DNA from: an uncultured Lachnospiraceae bacterium
GTDB taxonomy: Bacteria > Bacillota > Clostridia > Lachnospirales > Lachnospiraceae
DNA length: 64,000 nucleotides
Direction of reading: 5' to 3'
Assembly: GCA_946558695.1 (NCBI GenBank)
Contig: CAMNTQ010000002.1
Coordinates: forward strand, 1 to 64,000
Every line of letters begins with the position of its first letter. Within the stretch, counting starts at the first letter, position 1. Made by a program: the position numbers and the translations under genes. This document shows positions 16,200 to 25,868 of the stretch, in pieces. The notes beneath the pieces were generated by a model, which was given only the letters and a program-made list of their open reading frames with translations, searched no databases and was not told the origin of the DNA.

Positions 16200-16226
16200 T
16201 TAGCACTCAATACTTGACTTGGCTAA
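16200..16226 (+). promoter_or_regulatory. imperfect CIRCE (HrcA operator) before clpB
   Basis: TTAGCACTC at 16200-16208 matches the left arm of the CIRCE element exactly. After exactly nine bases comes CTTGGCTAA at 16218-16226, which keeps five of nine bases of the right arm GAGTGCTAA, including its conserved GCTAA end. The element overlaps the -35 region of the clpB promoter, where HrcA sites usually lie. No CtsR heptad repeat is visible. Confidence 0.65.
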
Positions 16227-16242
16227 CAATAAGTGTTATATT
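16214..16242 (+). promoter_or_regulatory. clpB promoter
   Basis: TTGACT at 16214-16219 and TATATT at 16237-16242 with a 17-base spacer form a sigma-A type promoter embedded in the CIRCE-like repeat. The transcript would start about 50 bases before the clpB ATG. Confidence 0.65.
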
Positions 16243-16296
16243 TCAAGTAGAACAGGAAAAATACTTTATGCAGCATGTCAAGAAGGAGGCAGTGTT

Positions 16297-18885
16297 ATGA
16301 ATATTAATAAATTTACACAAAAGTCATTACAGGCGGTTCAGCAATGTGAAAAGACCGCTATGGAATACGGCAATCAGGAGATTGAACAGGAGCATTTGAT
16401 GTATGCCCTTCTGATGCAGGAGGACAGCCTGATACTGAAATTAATGCAGAAGATGGGGCTTGACGGAAATGCTGTAATCAACCGTGTGGAAGAGGCGTTG
16501 AGGAAGCTTGTAAAAGTGCAGGGCGGACAGCAGCATGTAGGGCGGCACCTTAACAATGCGCTTGTATATGCGGAGGATGAGGCAAAGCAGATGGGGGATG
16601 AGTATGTATCTGTAGAGCATTTGTTTCTCTCCGTTTTAAAATATGCCAATAAGGAGATGAAAAATATCTTCCGGGAGCTGGGGATCAGCCGCGAAGGTTT
16701 TTTGCAGGCACTTTCCACAGTTAGGGGCAACCAGAGAGTGACCAGTGACAATCCGGAGGATACCTATGATACCTTGAATAAGTACGGGACTGATCTTGTA
16801 GAGCGTGCCAGAGAGCAGAAGATGGATCCGGTCATCGGACGTGATGCGGAGATTCGTAATGTGATTCGTATCCTCTCCCGTAAGACAAAGAACAATCCGG
16901 TACTGATCGGTGAACCGGGCGTAGGAAAGACTGCAGTTGCAGAAGGATTGGCGCAGAGAATCGTTAAGGGAGACGTACCGGAAGGCCTGAAGGATAAGAC
17001 CGTATTTTCCCTTGATATGGGTGCACTGGTTGCAGGCGCCAAATACCGGGGAGAATTCGAGGAACGACTGAAGGCCGTGCTGGAAGAAATAAAAAAAAGC
17101 GACGGCAGGATCATTCTTTTCATAGATGAGCTGCATACGATTGTGGGTGCAGGGAAGACCGACGGAGCCATGGATGCAGGCAACATGCTGAAGCCTATGC
17201 TGGCAAGGGGCGAGCTTCACTGTATCGGTGCGACCACGCTGGATGAATACCGCCAGTATATTGAAAAAGATTCGGCTTTGGAGCGGCGGTTCCAGCCGGT
17301 GCTTGTAGATGAACCGACAGTGGAGGATGCGATTTCTATCCTTCGGGGTTTGAAAGAGAGATATGAGGTGTTCCATGGCGTGAAGATCACGGACGGCGCT
17401 TTAGTTGCGGCGGCAACGCTTTCAGACCGCTACATCTCGGACCGTTTCCTTCCGGATAAAGCCATTGATCTTGTGGACGAGGCATGTGCTCTGATCAAGA
17501 CGGAGCTTGACTCCATGCCGGCAGAGCTTGATGAACTGCAGCGTAAGATTATGCAGATGGAGATTGAGGAGGCCGCCTTAAAGAAAGAGGATGACAGATT
17601 GAGCAAAGAGCGGCTGGAGCATTTGCAGCAGGAGCTTGCGGAGCATCGCGAGGAGTTTGCAGGAAAGAAAGCCCAGTGGGATAATGAGAAGATCGATGTG
17701 GAAAGAGTGCAGAAGCTTCGTGAGGAGATTGAGCAGATCGGTAAGGACATTGAGCGGGCGCAGCAGGAATACGACTTGAATAAAGCGGCGGAGCTTCAAT
17801 ACGGAAGGCTCCCGCTGCTCCAGAAGCAGCTTCAAGCGGAAGAGTCGAAGGTTAAGGACGAAGATCTGTCCCTTGTGCATGAGAGCGTGACAGACGAGGA
17901 GATCGGGAAAATTGTGTCGCGCTGGACAGGGATTCCTGTTGCAAAGTTGAATGAAAGTGAACGCAGCAAGACGCTTCATCTTGCAGAGGAACTTCATAAA
18001 CGTGTCATCGGGCAGAATGAAGGGGTTGAGTTAGTTACAGAGGCGATCATACGCTCTAAGGCCGGGATCAAAGATCCGACAAAGCCTATCGGGTCGTTCT
18101 TATTCCTCGGACCTACCGGCGTGGGAAAGACAGAGCTTGCCAAGGCGCTTGCCAGCCAGCTTTTCGATGACGAGAGCAATATGGTCCGCATCGATATGAG
18201 TGAATATATGGAGAAATACTCAGTATCACGGCTGATCGGAGCGCCTCCGGGATATGTAGGATATGATGAAGGCGGTCAACTCACGGAGGCTGTCAGGAGA
18301 AAGCCGTATTCCGTCGTGCTTTTTGACGAGGTGGAAAAGGCGCATCCGGATGTGTTCAACGTGCTTTTGCAGGTACTTGATGATGGACGTATCACAGATT
18401 CTCAGGGCAGGACGGTAGATTTTAAGAATGCGATTTTAATTATGACTTCTAATATTGGTTCTTCTTATCTGCTGGATGGCATTGATGAGCAGGGGAATAT
18501 CAGCGAGGCGGCTTCTAAGGCGGTTATGGCGGATCTTAAGAATCACTTCCGACCGGAATTTTTAAACCGGCTTGATGAGACGATTCTGTTTAAACCGCTG
18601 ACGAGAACAGATATTTATGACATCATTGATTTGCTGGTAAAAGATGTTAACAGGCGTCTGGCGGGCAGAGAGATACAGATTTCCCTGACAGAAAGTGCGA
18701 AGAACTATATTGTAGACGGCGGATATGATCCTGCTTACGGAGCGAGGCCGCTGAAGCGGTATCTGCAGAAGCATGTAGAGACATTGGCGGCAAAGCTGAT
18801 GCTGCAAGGTGAAGTGCTTGCAGAAGATACGATATTCATTGATGTTATAGATGGCAGGCTTTCTGCTAAGACGGCCAGAGGGTAA
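16297..18885 (+). CDS. clpB: ATP-dependent disaggregase ClpB
   Basis: 862 residues, normal for ClpB. Domains: Clp N-terminal repeats (1-145), AAA-1 with Walker [14 protein letters not shown] near residue 205 and Walker [16 protein letters not shown], a coiled-coil middle domain of full length (about 400-520, [20 protein letters not shown]), AAA-2 with Walker [15 protein letters not shown] near 604, and the small C-terminal D2 domain ([14 protein letters not shown]). The long middle domain and absence of an IGF/L ClpP loop distinguish it from ClpC/ClpA. It works with DnaK to resolve aggregates in the cytosol. The ATG at 16297 is chosen because AAGGAGG lies 7 bases before it. Regulation by heat through HrcA is likely from the CIRCE-like site. 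Confidence 0.95.
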   Translation: MNINKFTQKSLQAVQQCEKTAMEYGNQEIEQEHLMYALLMQEDSLILKLMQKMGLDGNAVINRVEEALRKLVKVQGGQQHVGRHLNNALVYAEDEAKQMGDEYVSVEHLFLSVLKYANKEMKNIFRELGISREGFLQALSTVRGNQRVTSDNPEDTYDTLNKYGTDLVERAREQKMDPVIGRDAEIRNVIRILSRKTKNNPVLIGEPGVGKTAVAEGLAQRIVKGDVPEGLKDKTVFSLDMGALVAGAKYRGEFEERLKAVLEEIKKSDGRIILFIDELHTIVGAGKTDGAMDAGNMLKPMLARGELHCIGATTLDEYRQYIEKDSALERRFQPVLVDEPTVEDAISILRGLKERYEVFHGVKITDGALVAAATLSDRYISDRFLPDKAIDLVDEACALIKTELDSMPAELDELQRKIMQMEIEEAALKKEDDRLSKERLEHLQQELAEHREEFAGKKAQWDNEKIDVERVQKLREEIEQIGKDIERAQQEYDLNKAAELQYGRLPLLQKQLQAEESKVKDEDLSLVHESVTDEEIGKIVSRWTGIPVAKLNESERSKTLHLAEELHKRVIGQNEGVELVTEAIIRSKAGIKDPTKPIGSFLFLGPTGVGKTELAKALASQLFDDESNMVRIDMSEYMEKYSVSRLIGAPPGYVGYDEGGQLTEAVRRKPYSVVLFDEVEKAHPDVFNVLLQVLDDGRITDSQGRTVDFKNAILIMTSNIGSSYLLDGIDEQGNISEAASKAVMADLKNHFRPEFLNRLDETILFKPLTRTDIYDIIDLLVKDVNRRLAGREIQISLTESAKNYIVDGGYDPAYGARPLKRYLQKHVETLAAKLMLQGEVLAEDTIFIDVIDGRLSAKTARG

Positions 18886-18916
18886 TACAAAACCGGCATG
18901 GAGGAAGAAGATGCAT

Positions 18917-18954
18917 AAGGCATTCACACAGGTAGAACCTGTTGTGAATGCCTT
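18917..18954 (+). terminator. strong hairpin after clpB
   Basis: AAGGCATTCACA at 18917-18928 pairs perfectly with TGTGAATGCCTT at 18943-18954, and CAGGT/ACCTG extends the stem inward to a 3-base loop with a single bulge. No long U-tract follows, so termination may be partial. Confidence 0.6.
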
Positions 18955-19068
18955 TGCCAAGTAAAAATTAAGACAGGATTAAGAAAGGATTGAAAAATAA
19001 GGTTGTTTATTTATAAATATTTTGTTAGACTTTAAGGTATATTTGCTAAGGGAAGAGAGGATGCCGGA

Positions 19069-20100
19069 ATGCAAACCAGAAAAAAAGTAATTAAAAATGG
19101 CATTTTTCTTATTGCCGTTTTTTGGCTTACGGTATTCGGCGTTTTTCATGGGGAAGACCTGCAGCAAGTGTACGCCGCGATCAAAGAGGCGGATGTTAGA
19201 TGGCTCTTTTTGGGAGTTGTACTGGTGGTGTGTTTTATATGGGGCGAGTCTTTTATTATCTGGTATTTGCTTCGCTCCTTTCGGATCTGTCTGAAAAAGA
19301 GAATCTGTTTTCTGTTTTCTTCTGTAGGATTTTTCTTTAGCTGCATTACGCCTTCGGCCAGCGGCGGCCAGCCGATGCAGCTTTACTATATGAATAAAGA
19401 AAGGATTCCGGTACCTGTTTCGGCAGTGGTATTGATGATTGTAACCATTACTTATAAGCTTGTGCTTGTAGTGGTCGGGCTTGGAATCCTTGCTTTCGGA
19501 AAGGAATTCAGAGACCATTATCTGAGAGGGATTTTTCCGGTTTATTATTTGGGGCTTGTGTTGAATGTCCTTTGCGTAGGCTTTATGTCGATCCTTGTGT
19601 TTCATTCGCGGTTGGCGGAGCGTATCTTGATGAAGGGCGAGGAGTGGCTGGAGCGGCTGCACCTTATGAAACGAGCAGAGATGCGCAAGAGTAAGCTGCG
19701 GGATGCGATGAGGACTTACAGGGAGACTGCACAATATCTGAAGCAGCACAAGAAAGTGCTCGTAATTGTTATTCTGTGTACATTTGTGCAGCGTTTTGCA
19801 CTGTTTGCGGTAACATGGATGGTATACCGCTCATTTGGTCTGATAAGGGTACATATGACGGATGTCATACTTTTACAGGCAGTGATTGCGCTGGCGGTAG
19901 ACATGCTTCCGCTTCCGGGAGGCATGGGAATCAGCGAGGCGCTGTTTTTGAAGATTTTTGCGCCTGCATTCGGAACACTTTTGCTTCCTGCGATGGTGCT
20001 TTCCAGAGGGCTTGGATATTACAGCGAGCTTTTGATCAGCGCAGTGTTTACGGCGGCGGCACAGATCTATTATTCAGTTTTGCAAAGCGGGAGAGTATGA
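19069..20100 (+). CDS. YbhN/UPF0104-type lysylphosphatidylglycerol-synthase membrane-domain protein
   Basis: 343 residues with about eight membrane helices. The family marks are FSCITPSASGGQPMQLYYM (the conserved SxxPxSxGG region), and the C-terminal AVDMLPLPGGMGISEALFL. This is the membrane half of MprF (PF03706) without the cytosolic aminoacyltransferase domain, so it would be a lipid-moving protein rather than an LPG synthase. It is 25 bases ahead of pssA and psd, which supports a role in handling aminophospholipids, but this is inference from context. Confidence 0.88.
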   Translation: MQTRKKVIKNGIFLIAVFWLTVFGVFHGEDLQQVYAAIKEADVRWLFLGVVLVVCFIWGESFIIWYLLRSFRICLKKRICFLFSSVGFFFSCITPSASGGQPMQLYYMNKERIPVPVSAVVLMIVTITYKLVLVVVGLGILAFGKEFRDHYLRGIFPVYYLGLVLNVLCVGFMSILVFHSRLAERILMKGEEWLERLHLMKRAEMRKSKLRDAMRTYRETAQYLKQHKKVLVIVILCTFVQRFALFAVTWMVYRSFGLIRVHMTDVILLQAVIALAVDMLPLPGGMGISEALFLKIFAPAFGTLLLPAMVLSRGLGYYSELLISAVFTAAAQIYYSVLQSGRV

Positions 20101-20125
20101 AATAAATTAGGCAAGGAGATTACAG

Positions 20126-20782
20126 ATGATAGGATTTTATGATTACACAGTTGTTCTTACATATATAGGATTTGCTTCAGGCATTATGGGAATGTTCTGC
20201 GCAACTACAAAGCACATGAGACTGGCAGTGTTTTTCTTGGCCTTGTCCGGACTTTGCGATATGTTTGACGGCAAGATTGCACGGACGAAGAAAAACCGGA
20301 CGGAGGAGGAGAAAAGCTTTGGAATCCAGATAGATTCTCTCTGCGATATGGTATGTTTTGGAGTGCTTCCTATTATGATTTGCTTTAAGATGGGGATGCG
20401 TCATATTTATAGCATGGTGCTTTTGATCCTCTACGGACTTGCGGGAGTGATCCGTCTGGGATATTTTAATGTGATGGAGGAAAAGCGGCAGGAAGAGACG
20501 GATGAAAACCGGAAATATTATCAGGGACTTCCGATTACGTCGATGGCGATCGCATTGCCGGTCTTTGTTGTGTTCTCGCCTCTTTTGCCGGATCATCAAG
20601 CATTCGTTGTCATGCTCCATTTTATGGTTGCAGCAGTGGGGGCGCTGTTCGTAATTGATATTAAAATTCGGAAATTATCTGCGAAGGAGTTGTTTTTGCT
20701 TGTGATAGCAGTGGCGGCGGCAGTGGCGGTCATTCTTTTTATATGGCGCAGTTGGTGGAATTTACTGCATTTTAATGGGTAG
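20126..20782 (+). CDS. pssA: CDP-alcohol phosphatidyltransferase, probable phosphatidylserine synthase
   Basis: 218 residues with about six membrane helices. The CDP-alcohol phosphatidyltransferase motif is complete: Asp45, Asp48-Gly49, Ala52-Arg53, Gly66, Asp70 and Asp74 (CDMFDGKIARTKKN, then GIQIDSLCDM). The gap between Arg53 and Gly66 is 12 residues, longer than the usual 8-9, filled by a charged insert (TEEEKS). It would condense CDP-diacylglycerol with L-serine at the membrane. Assignment to PssA rather than PgsA rests on the psd gene 13 bases downstream, which decarboxylates the product to phosphatidylethanolamine. Confidence 0.85.
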   Translation: MIGFYDYTVVLTYIGFASGIMGMFCATTKHMRLAVFFLALSGLCDMFDGKIARTKKNRTEEEKSFGIQIDSLCDMVCFGVLPIMICFKMGMRHIYSMVLLILYGLAGVIRLGYFNVMEEKRQEETDENRKYYQGLPITSMAIALPVFVVFSPLLPDHQAFVVMLHFMVAAVGALFVIDIKIRKLSAKELFLLVIAVAAAVAVILFIWRSWWNLLHFNG

Positions 20783-20794
20783 GAGGAGAGATAT

Positions 20795-21661
20795 ATGCAT
20801 CGGATCGCAGACCGCGGGGGAAGAGTCTGGGAAGAGAATTCTTTTCAGGACAGGCTTTTAGAATGGATGTATTCGCATATGGTGGGAAGACTACTTTTAA
20901 GACCGCTGGTTTCACCTGCCGTATCAAAGTTCGGCGGGCGACTGTTAAGCGGGGAGGTCTCAAAAGTACTGATTAAGCCGTTCATACGCAGCCATTCCAT
21001 TGATATGTCACAGTTTGAAAAAAAGAGATATACTTCATACAACGATTTTTTTACGCGAAGACTTACGGGCGGAGCGCGTCCTGTTAAAATGGAGCCTCAT
21101 GTATTCGTAAGTCCCTGCGACAGCCGGCTTGGAGTGTATGAGATAAACCGCCTGCGGACTTTTGCTGTTAAGCATACCAGATATACGGTTTTCAGTCTTT
21201 TGAAGAGCCGCAGGCTGGCGGAGCAATATGCCGGGGGGTATGTATGGATATTTCGGCTATGTGTAGATGACTACCATCGTTATATATTCGTGGATGGAGG
21301 AACAGAATCAAGAAGATTTCGGATTCCGGGAGTTTTTCACACGGTCAACCCGGCCGCGGGGGATAGATTTCCGATCTATAAAGAAAATACAAGAGAGTTT
21401 TCTATACTTCAATCGGAGAATTTTGGGGAAATCATCCAGATGGAAGTAGGCGCCATGCTTGTAGGGAAGATTGAAAACCGTCCAAGAAGACCGCGTGTAG
21501 AGCGGGGGCAGGAAAAGGGGAATTTTGCTTTCGGCGGTTCTACGGTTATCCTGATGACGAGGGCAGGGGAGGTTTTGCCGGATCAGGATATTTTAGAAAA
21601 TTCCAAGCGGGGGATCGAGACGAAGGTAAAGCTTGGAGAACGTATAGGGGAGAAGATATGA
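20795..21661 (+). CDS. psd: phosphatidylserine decarboxylase
   Basis: 288 residues, the size of bacterial Psd proenzymes. The conserved DFFTRRL segment is followed by SPCDSRLGVYEI, the DDYHRY His region and FHTVNP. The self-cleavage motif is GGST at about 247-250, where Ser249 would become the pyruvoyl group; many Psd proteins have LGST, so the first residue varies. The enzyme converts phosphatidylserine to phosphatidylethanolamine at the membrane, releasing CO2. It completes the two-step PE route with pssA immediately upstream. Confidence 0.92.
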   Translation: MHRIADRGGRVWEENSFQDRLLEWMYSHMVGRLLLRPLVSPAVSKFGGRLLSGEVSKVLIKPFIRSHSIDMSQFEKKRYTSYNDFFTRRLTGGARPVKMEPHVFVSPCDSRLGVYEINRLRTFAVKHTRYTVFSLLKSRRLAEQYAGGYVWIFRLCVDDYHRYIFVDGGTESRRFRIPGVFHTVNPAAGDRFPIYKENTREFSILQSENFGEIIQMEVGAMLVGKIENRPRRPRVERGQEKGNFAFGGSTVILMTRAGEVLPDQDILENSKRGIETKVKLGERIGEKI

Positions 21662-21714
21662 GACAGGTATGAACTGTATAAAAATTTGGTATCATTTAAG
21701 CAGGAGGTTTTGGT

Positions 21715-22578
21715 TTGAAGAACGTAAAAAAATGGAAAGAATTAGGAATTGATCTTATGGTAGATGTGGCGGCAAGTATTATTATTGCCGTAGGCATCTA
21801 TAATTTTGCTATGAGCGCGAATTTTCCCGTGGCCGGATTTTCGGGAGTGGCGATCATTATGTATCATCTTCTTGGTATTCCGGTAGGTGTCGGGACGATT
21901 CTTCTGAACATACCGGTAGCCATATTCTGTTACAAGTTTCTGGGCAGGGATTTTTTCCTGCGTTCCGTTAAGACAACAGTGATATCTTCTATATTTATTG
22001 ATTATGTGGCGCCGTTATTTCCGGTGTATGAGGGAAATCGGCTTCTCGCGGCGCTTTGTATGGGTGTTCTGTGCGGAATCGGCTATGCTATGATTTTCAT
22101 GCGTAATTCTTCTACCGGAGGACAGGACTTTATCTCTATGTCAATTAAGAAGGTGAAACCTCATATTTCCCTTGGAATGATTACATTTGTGCTGGATATG
22201 CTGACCATTATGGCGGGAAGTATTCTTGTGTTTAAGGATGTGGACGGCTTTATCTACGGCATTATCGTAACCTTTCTTATGGCGAGCGTTATGGATAAGA
22301 TTATGTACGGCATTGATGAAGGAAAAATGACGCTGATCGTTACGGAAAAAGGGGAAGAGATGGCGCGGCACATTGACGAATACTCAGGAAGAGGATCCAC
22401 GATCCTGAAAGGAATCGGAAGCTATTCAAGGAAGGAGAAGGCAGTTGTTATGTGTGCCTGCAACAATAAGCAGATGTATACCATAAAAAAGATTGCGCAT
22501 CATATAGATCCCAAAGCGTTTACAATTATCATGGAATCCAATGAGGTGTTGGGAGAAGGATTTAAAGAAGAAGTATAG
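21715..22578 (+). CDS. YitT family membrane protein (DUF161 + DUF2179), copy 2
   Basis: 287 residues with the same plan as the gene at 14076: membrane helices with NFAMSANFPVAGFSGVAIIM and NSSTGGQDFISMSI, then a DUF2179 domain (GSTILKGIGSYSRKEKAVVM; IDPKAFTIIMESNEVLGEGF). It starts with TTG at 21715, seven bases from AGGAGG. The two paralogues differ clearly in sequence, so this is an old duplication. No transported substrate is known. The next gene is a PLP-dependent lyase, 49 bases downstream. Confidence 0.88.
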   Translation: MKNVKKWKELGIDLMVDVAASIIIAVGIYNFAMSANFPVAGFSGVAIIMYHLLGIPVGVGTILLNIPVAIFCYKFLGRDFFLRSVKTTVISSIFIDYVAPLFPVYEGNRLLAALCMGVLCGIGYAMIFMRNSSTGGQDFISMSIKKVKPHISLGMITFVLDMLTIMAGSILVFKDVDGFIYGIIVTFLMASVMDKIMYGIDEGKMTLIVTEKGEEMARHIDEYSGRGSTILKGIGSYSRKEKAVVMCACNNKQMYTIKKIAHHIDPKAFTIIMESNEVLGEGFKEEV

Positions 22579-22627
22579 GAAAAAACAGAGTGATAAAATG
22601 TCGTATTTATAAGGAGGATGGTTAAAA

Positions 22628-23833
22628 ATGAAGTACGATTTTGAGAGTGTGATCAAGAGAGAGGGAAAAGATGCTTTGGCGGTTGACGGTCTGGGAATGC
22701 AGCCGGGATTTTCGCCGGATGCTCCGAAGGAGGGGTTTGACTGCATACCGATGTGGGTTGCGGATATGAATTTTGCAGCGGCGCCCGGTATTGTAAATGC
22801 TGTCAGGGAGAGACTTTCACATCCTCTGTTCGGATATTTTACTCCCAGAGAGGAATATTACGATGCGATCATAGGATGGCAGAAAAGCCGGAACTGTGCA
22901 GAAGGGTTGGAAAAGAAGCATATCGGCTATGAGAACGGTGTGCTGGGCGGCTTGGTGGCAGCCCTTGGATCATGTGTAAAGCCGGGTGGCAATGTTCTGC
23001 TGCACAGCCCTACGTACATAGGATTTACAAAAAGCATCAGCGCCGCGGGATACCATATTATCTTAAGTCCGCTTAGAAAAGATAAGGACGGGATCTGGCG
23101 CATGGATTACGAGGATATGGCGCAAAAGATTCGTGATAATGATATTCAGGCGGCGGTTTTCTGCAGCCCTCACAATCCGACGGGCAGAGTATGGTCGAAG
23201 GAAGAGATGGAACGGGCGATGGAAGTATACAGGACATACGGGTGTACGGTCATAGCCGATGAGATTTGGTCTGATATTATATTAGACAAGAATCAGTATA
23301 TCCCTTTTGAGACAATAAATGAGGATGCAAAGCAGAACACGGTTGCGCTGTATGCACCCAGCAAGACATTTAATCTGGCAGGATTAGTAGGGGCATATCA
23401 TATTATTTACAATGATGAGCTTCGGAAAAATGTAGAGAAAGAATCTAAGAAATCACATTATAATGAGATGAATCTTTTGTCCATGTATGCATTGATCGGA
23501 GCATATTCAGAGGATGGGGCAGAGTGGCTTGGCGAGCTTAAAGAAGTTTTGGCTGAAAATGTAAAGTATGCGTGTGATTATATCAGGGAGTATTTCCCGG
23601 ATATCGAGACGACGAAGCCGGAAGGGACTTACATGCTATTTCTTGACTGCAGGCAATGGTGCGAAAAAAATAACAAGGGTATGGATATACTTTTAAAAGC
23701 CGGATGGGATGTTGGCGTGGCATGGCAGGATGGAAGGCCGTTTCACGGGGAATATGCGATTCGGATGAATCTTGCGCTTCCAACATCAAGAGTAAAGGAA
23801 GCGTTTGACAGATTAAAGAAGTATGTTTTCTGA
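22628..23833 (+). CDS. MalY/PatB-type PLP-dependent C-S beta-lyase or aminotransferase
   Basis: 401 residues of fold-type I aminotransferases, class I/II, MalY/PatB subgroup. Typical signatures: IPMWVADMNFAAAPGI near the start, GYENGVLGGL, FCSPHNPTGRVWSKEEM, VIADEIWSDI, and the PLP-lysine region ALYAPSKTFNLAGLVGA (Lys of SKTFN). The conserved Arg for the substrate carboxylate lies in YAIRMNLALP. Members mostly cleave cystathionine or cysteine to homocysteine or sulfide, pyruvate and ammonia, and some act as aminotransferases. Exact substrate is uncertain. It appears monocistronic and faces pepT. Confidence 0.88.
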   Translation: MKYDFESVIKREGKDALAVDGLGMQPGFSPDAPKEGFDCIPMWVADMNFAAAPGIVNAVRERLSHPLFGYFTPREEYYDAIIGWQKSRNCAEGLEKKHIGYENGVLGGLVAALGSCVKPGGNVLLHSPTYIGFTKSISAAGYHIILSPLRKDKDGIWRMDYEDMAQKIRDNDIQAAVFCSPHNPTGRVWSKEEMERAMEVYRTYGCTVIADEIWSDIILDKNQYIPFETINEDAKQNTVALYAPSKTFNLAGLVGAYHIIYNDELRKNVEKESKKSHYNEMNLLSMYALIGAYSEDGAEWLGELKEVLAENVKYACDYIREYFPDIETTKPEGTYMLFLDCRQWCEKNNKGMDILLKAGWDVGVAWQDGRPFHGEYAIRMNLALPTSRVKEAFDRLKKYVF

Positions 23834-23868
23834 TAAATGCGTCCAAGAAGCTTTTTCAGATAAAAGAA

Positions 23869-23920
23869 CCGCAGAACTGTCCTGGTATGACGCTTGCTGC
23901 AATCAGGAATAGCTCTGCGG
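23869..23920. terminator. long-loop hairpin between convergent patB-like gene and pepT
   Basis: CCGCAGA at 23869-23875 pairs with TCTGCGG at 23914-23920, and CCTG/CAGG inside extends the fold. The hairpin sits between two convergent genes and may end transcription from both, although U-tracts are weak. Confidence 0.4.
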
Positions 23921-23958
23921 CTTATTCGTTTATGATTTAAAATAGTAATGTCTATTGT

Positions 23959-25176
23959 CTATTTAGCATACAGTTTTACCAACTCCATCATTACATCTAC
24001 GCTTTTGTCCATACCTTCAACAGTAATATGTTCGTAAGGTCCGTGGTACGCATGGCCGCCGGTTCCAAGGTTCGGACAGGGCAGTCCTTTAAAACTTAAC
24101 TGACAGCCGTCTGTACCGCCGCGGATCGGGATGACAAGCGGTGTCACATCGGCAGCCTCGCAAGCCGTTTTAGCGTTGTCGATCAGATGCATACAGCCGG
24201 CAATGATCTCAGCCATATTTTTATACTGTTCTGTGATGGTAAGAGTTACGGTTCCTTCACCCCATTTTTCATTCAGATCTTTTGCAATCAGGCTGAGCGT
24301 TTTCTTGCGTGCCTCAAAAAGATTTTTATCGTGGTCGCGTACGATGTAGTTAAGCTGTGCGGATGCACATTCGCCGGACATGCTTACAAGATGATAGAAC
24401 CCCTCGTATTCTTCTGTCCCGCGGGGAGTCTCGCAGCCCGGAAGCATATTGTTGATCTCTATCGCAACCAGAGAAGCGTTGATCATAGTATCCTTGGAGG
24501 AACCTGGATGAACACTGAATCCTTTAATGTCAAAGCATGCTTTACAGGCATTGAAGTTTTCATACTGAATCTCGCCTTCCGTGTCTCCATCCATCGTGTA
24601 GGCATAATCAGCGCCGAATTCTTCTACATTAAAGTGGGAAGCACCAGTTCCAATCTCCTCGTCCGGCGTAAATGCAACGCAGAGCTTTCCGTGCGGGATA
24701 TTCTCCTCCTGCACTCGTTCGATCATTGTAAGAATTTCAGCGATACCGGCTTTGTCGTCGGCGCCCAGAACGGTAGTCCCGTCGCTGGTGATAAGGGTGC
24801 GTCCCTTTAAGGATGCAAGATGAGGAAATGTCTCAGGGCTTAAGATCAATCCGCTTTCTGCGATCTCCATCGCTTCGCCGTTGTAGTTTTCTGTCAGAAC
24901 AGGTACAATATCGTGATCACAGAAATCAGCAACCGTATCCATATGTGCAATAAAACCGATGGCAGGCTTATCCTCATAACCTGCTGTTGCCGGAAGATTC
25001 CCGTACAGATAGCACTGATCATCCAGATGCACATCCTTAAGCCCCAATTCTTTCATCTCTGTCTCTAGGATTTTAGCCAGATCAAACTGGCACTGCGAGG
25101 ATGGAACGGTTTCGCTGTTCTCGTCACTCGGTGTACGTACGACCACGTACTTTAAAAGTCTTTCATAAGCTTTCAT
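23959..25176 (-). CDS. pepT: peptidase T (aminotripeptidase)
   Basis: 405 residues, normal for M20B peptidase T. Metal-site motifs: IGFIAHMDTVADF (His and Asp), TTVLGADDKAGIAEI (bridging Asp), FTPDEEIGTGASHF (catalytic Glu-Glu), TMDGDTEGEI and the C-terminal GTGGHAYHGPYEHI (His). These bind two zinc ions. It removes the N-terminal residue from tripeptides in the cytosol, a late step in peptide use. AAAGGGG lies before the ATG on the minus strand. The preceding minus-strand gene (DUF2148) is separated by about 150 bases, so pepT is probably independent. Confidence 0.95.
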   Translation of the reverse strand: MKAYERLLKYVVVRTPSDENSETVPSSQCQFDLAKILETEMKELGLKDVHLDDQCYLYGNLPATAGYEDKPAIGFIAHMDTVADFCDHDIVPVLTENYNGEAMEIAESGLILSPETFPHLASLKGRTLITSDGTTVLGADDKAGIAEILTMIERVQEENIPHGKLCVAFTPDEEIGTGASHFNVEEFGADYAYTMDGDTEGEIQYENFNACKACFDIKGFSVHPGSSKDTMINASLVAIEINNMLPGCETPRGTEEYEGFYHLVSMSGECASAQLNYIVRDHDKNLFEARKKTLSLIAKDLNEKWGEGTVTLTITEQYKNMAEIIAGCMHLIDNAKTACEAADVTPLVIPIRGGTDGCQLSFKGLPCPNLGTGGHAYHGPYEHITVEGMDKSVDVMMELVKLYAK

Positions 25177-25328
25177 TGTGTCATTCCCCTTTCTTTCTGA
25201 TATCGCCGACTGTTGCGGCGTGTATCAGTATATCGCTTCACAATAAAATAATCATAACATATTTTGTCTGCTATGGCGAGAGGTTTCGTGTGATGGAATA
25301 TTCATTTTTTCAGGGGTCGTACACAGCG

Positions 25329-25868
25329 CTAACGCCGGTCAAAAAAGATATTTTTTCCTGATATGCTTAAGGGGATACCAAGCCAGCGGACACCGCTTTC
25401 CAGTTCTTCCATCTCGGCGGCAGCTTTTCCGGCTGACCACATAATACGGTTGTCCACATTGTCATGCGCGGCTACGTTGACGGCGGAGGATACGGCGATT
25501 CCCATGTCAACAAGCAGATGCGCACAGACGCCGCCTGCTTCCTCGCATGCATGGCAGTCTGAAAATCCGCACAGTCCGCAGTGTGCGATATGCCGGCAGT
25601 CTTTTCTTGTCCCGATTAATACAACGGCCTGACTGTCTCTTACATTGGCGGCATCTCTTTTGTACCAGAATGCCTTTTCCTCTCCGAAAAGCCGTATGCC
25701 GATTTCCTCCATCTTATCAGCCAGACGGTTTTTATCTGTTTTTGTCAGCATACAGGTGACAATGGAATCCTGTCCCTTTGCTTTGGGGGCTGTGCGTGCT
25801 GCGGCGCACATTCTTGCCGCAGTGTTAAATAAAGCTTCTTTTTCCATTTCAGTACTGTTATAAATCAT
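25329..25868 (-). CDS. DUF2148 ferredoxin-domain protein
   Basis: 179 residues. The N-terminal half is a flavin-oxidoreductase-like helical region (MCAAARTAPKAKGQD, the ARTAPSAxG pattern of nitroreductase-like or COG4739 proteins). The centre carries a cysteine cluster, CRHIAHCGLCGFSDCHACEE...GVCAH, enough for one 4Fe-4S cluster plus extra thiols. The C-terminus (VDNRIMWSAGKAA) is conserved in the family. The role is unknown; it is typical of strict anaerobes. AGGAG lies 7 bases before the ATG. Confidence 0.82.
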   Translation of the reverse strand: MIYNSTEMEKEALFNTAARMCAAARTAPKAKGQDSIVTCMLTKTDKNRLADKMEEIGIRLFGEEKAFWYKRDAANVRDSQAVVLIGTRKDCRHIAHCGLCGFSDCHACEEAGGVCAHLLVDMGIAVSSAVNVAAHDNVDNRIMWSAGKAAAEMEELESGVRWLGIPLSISGKNIFFDRR

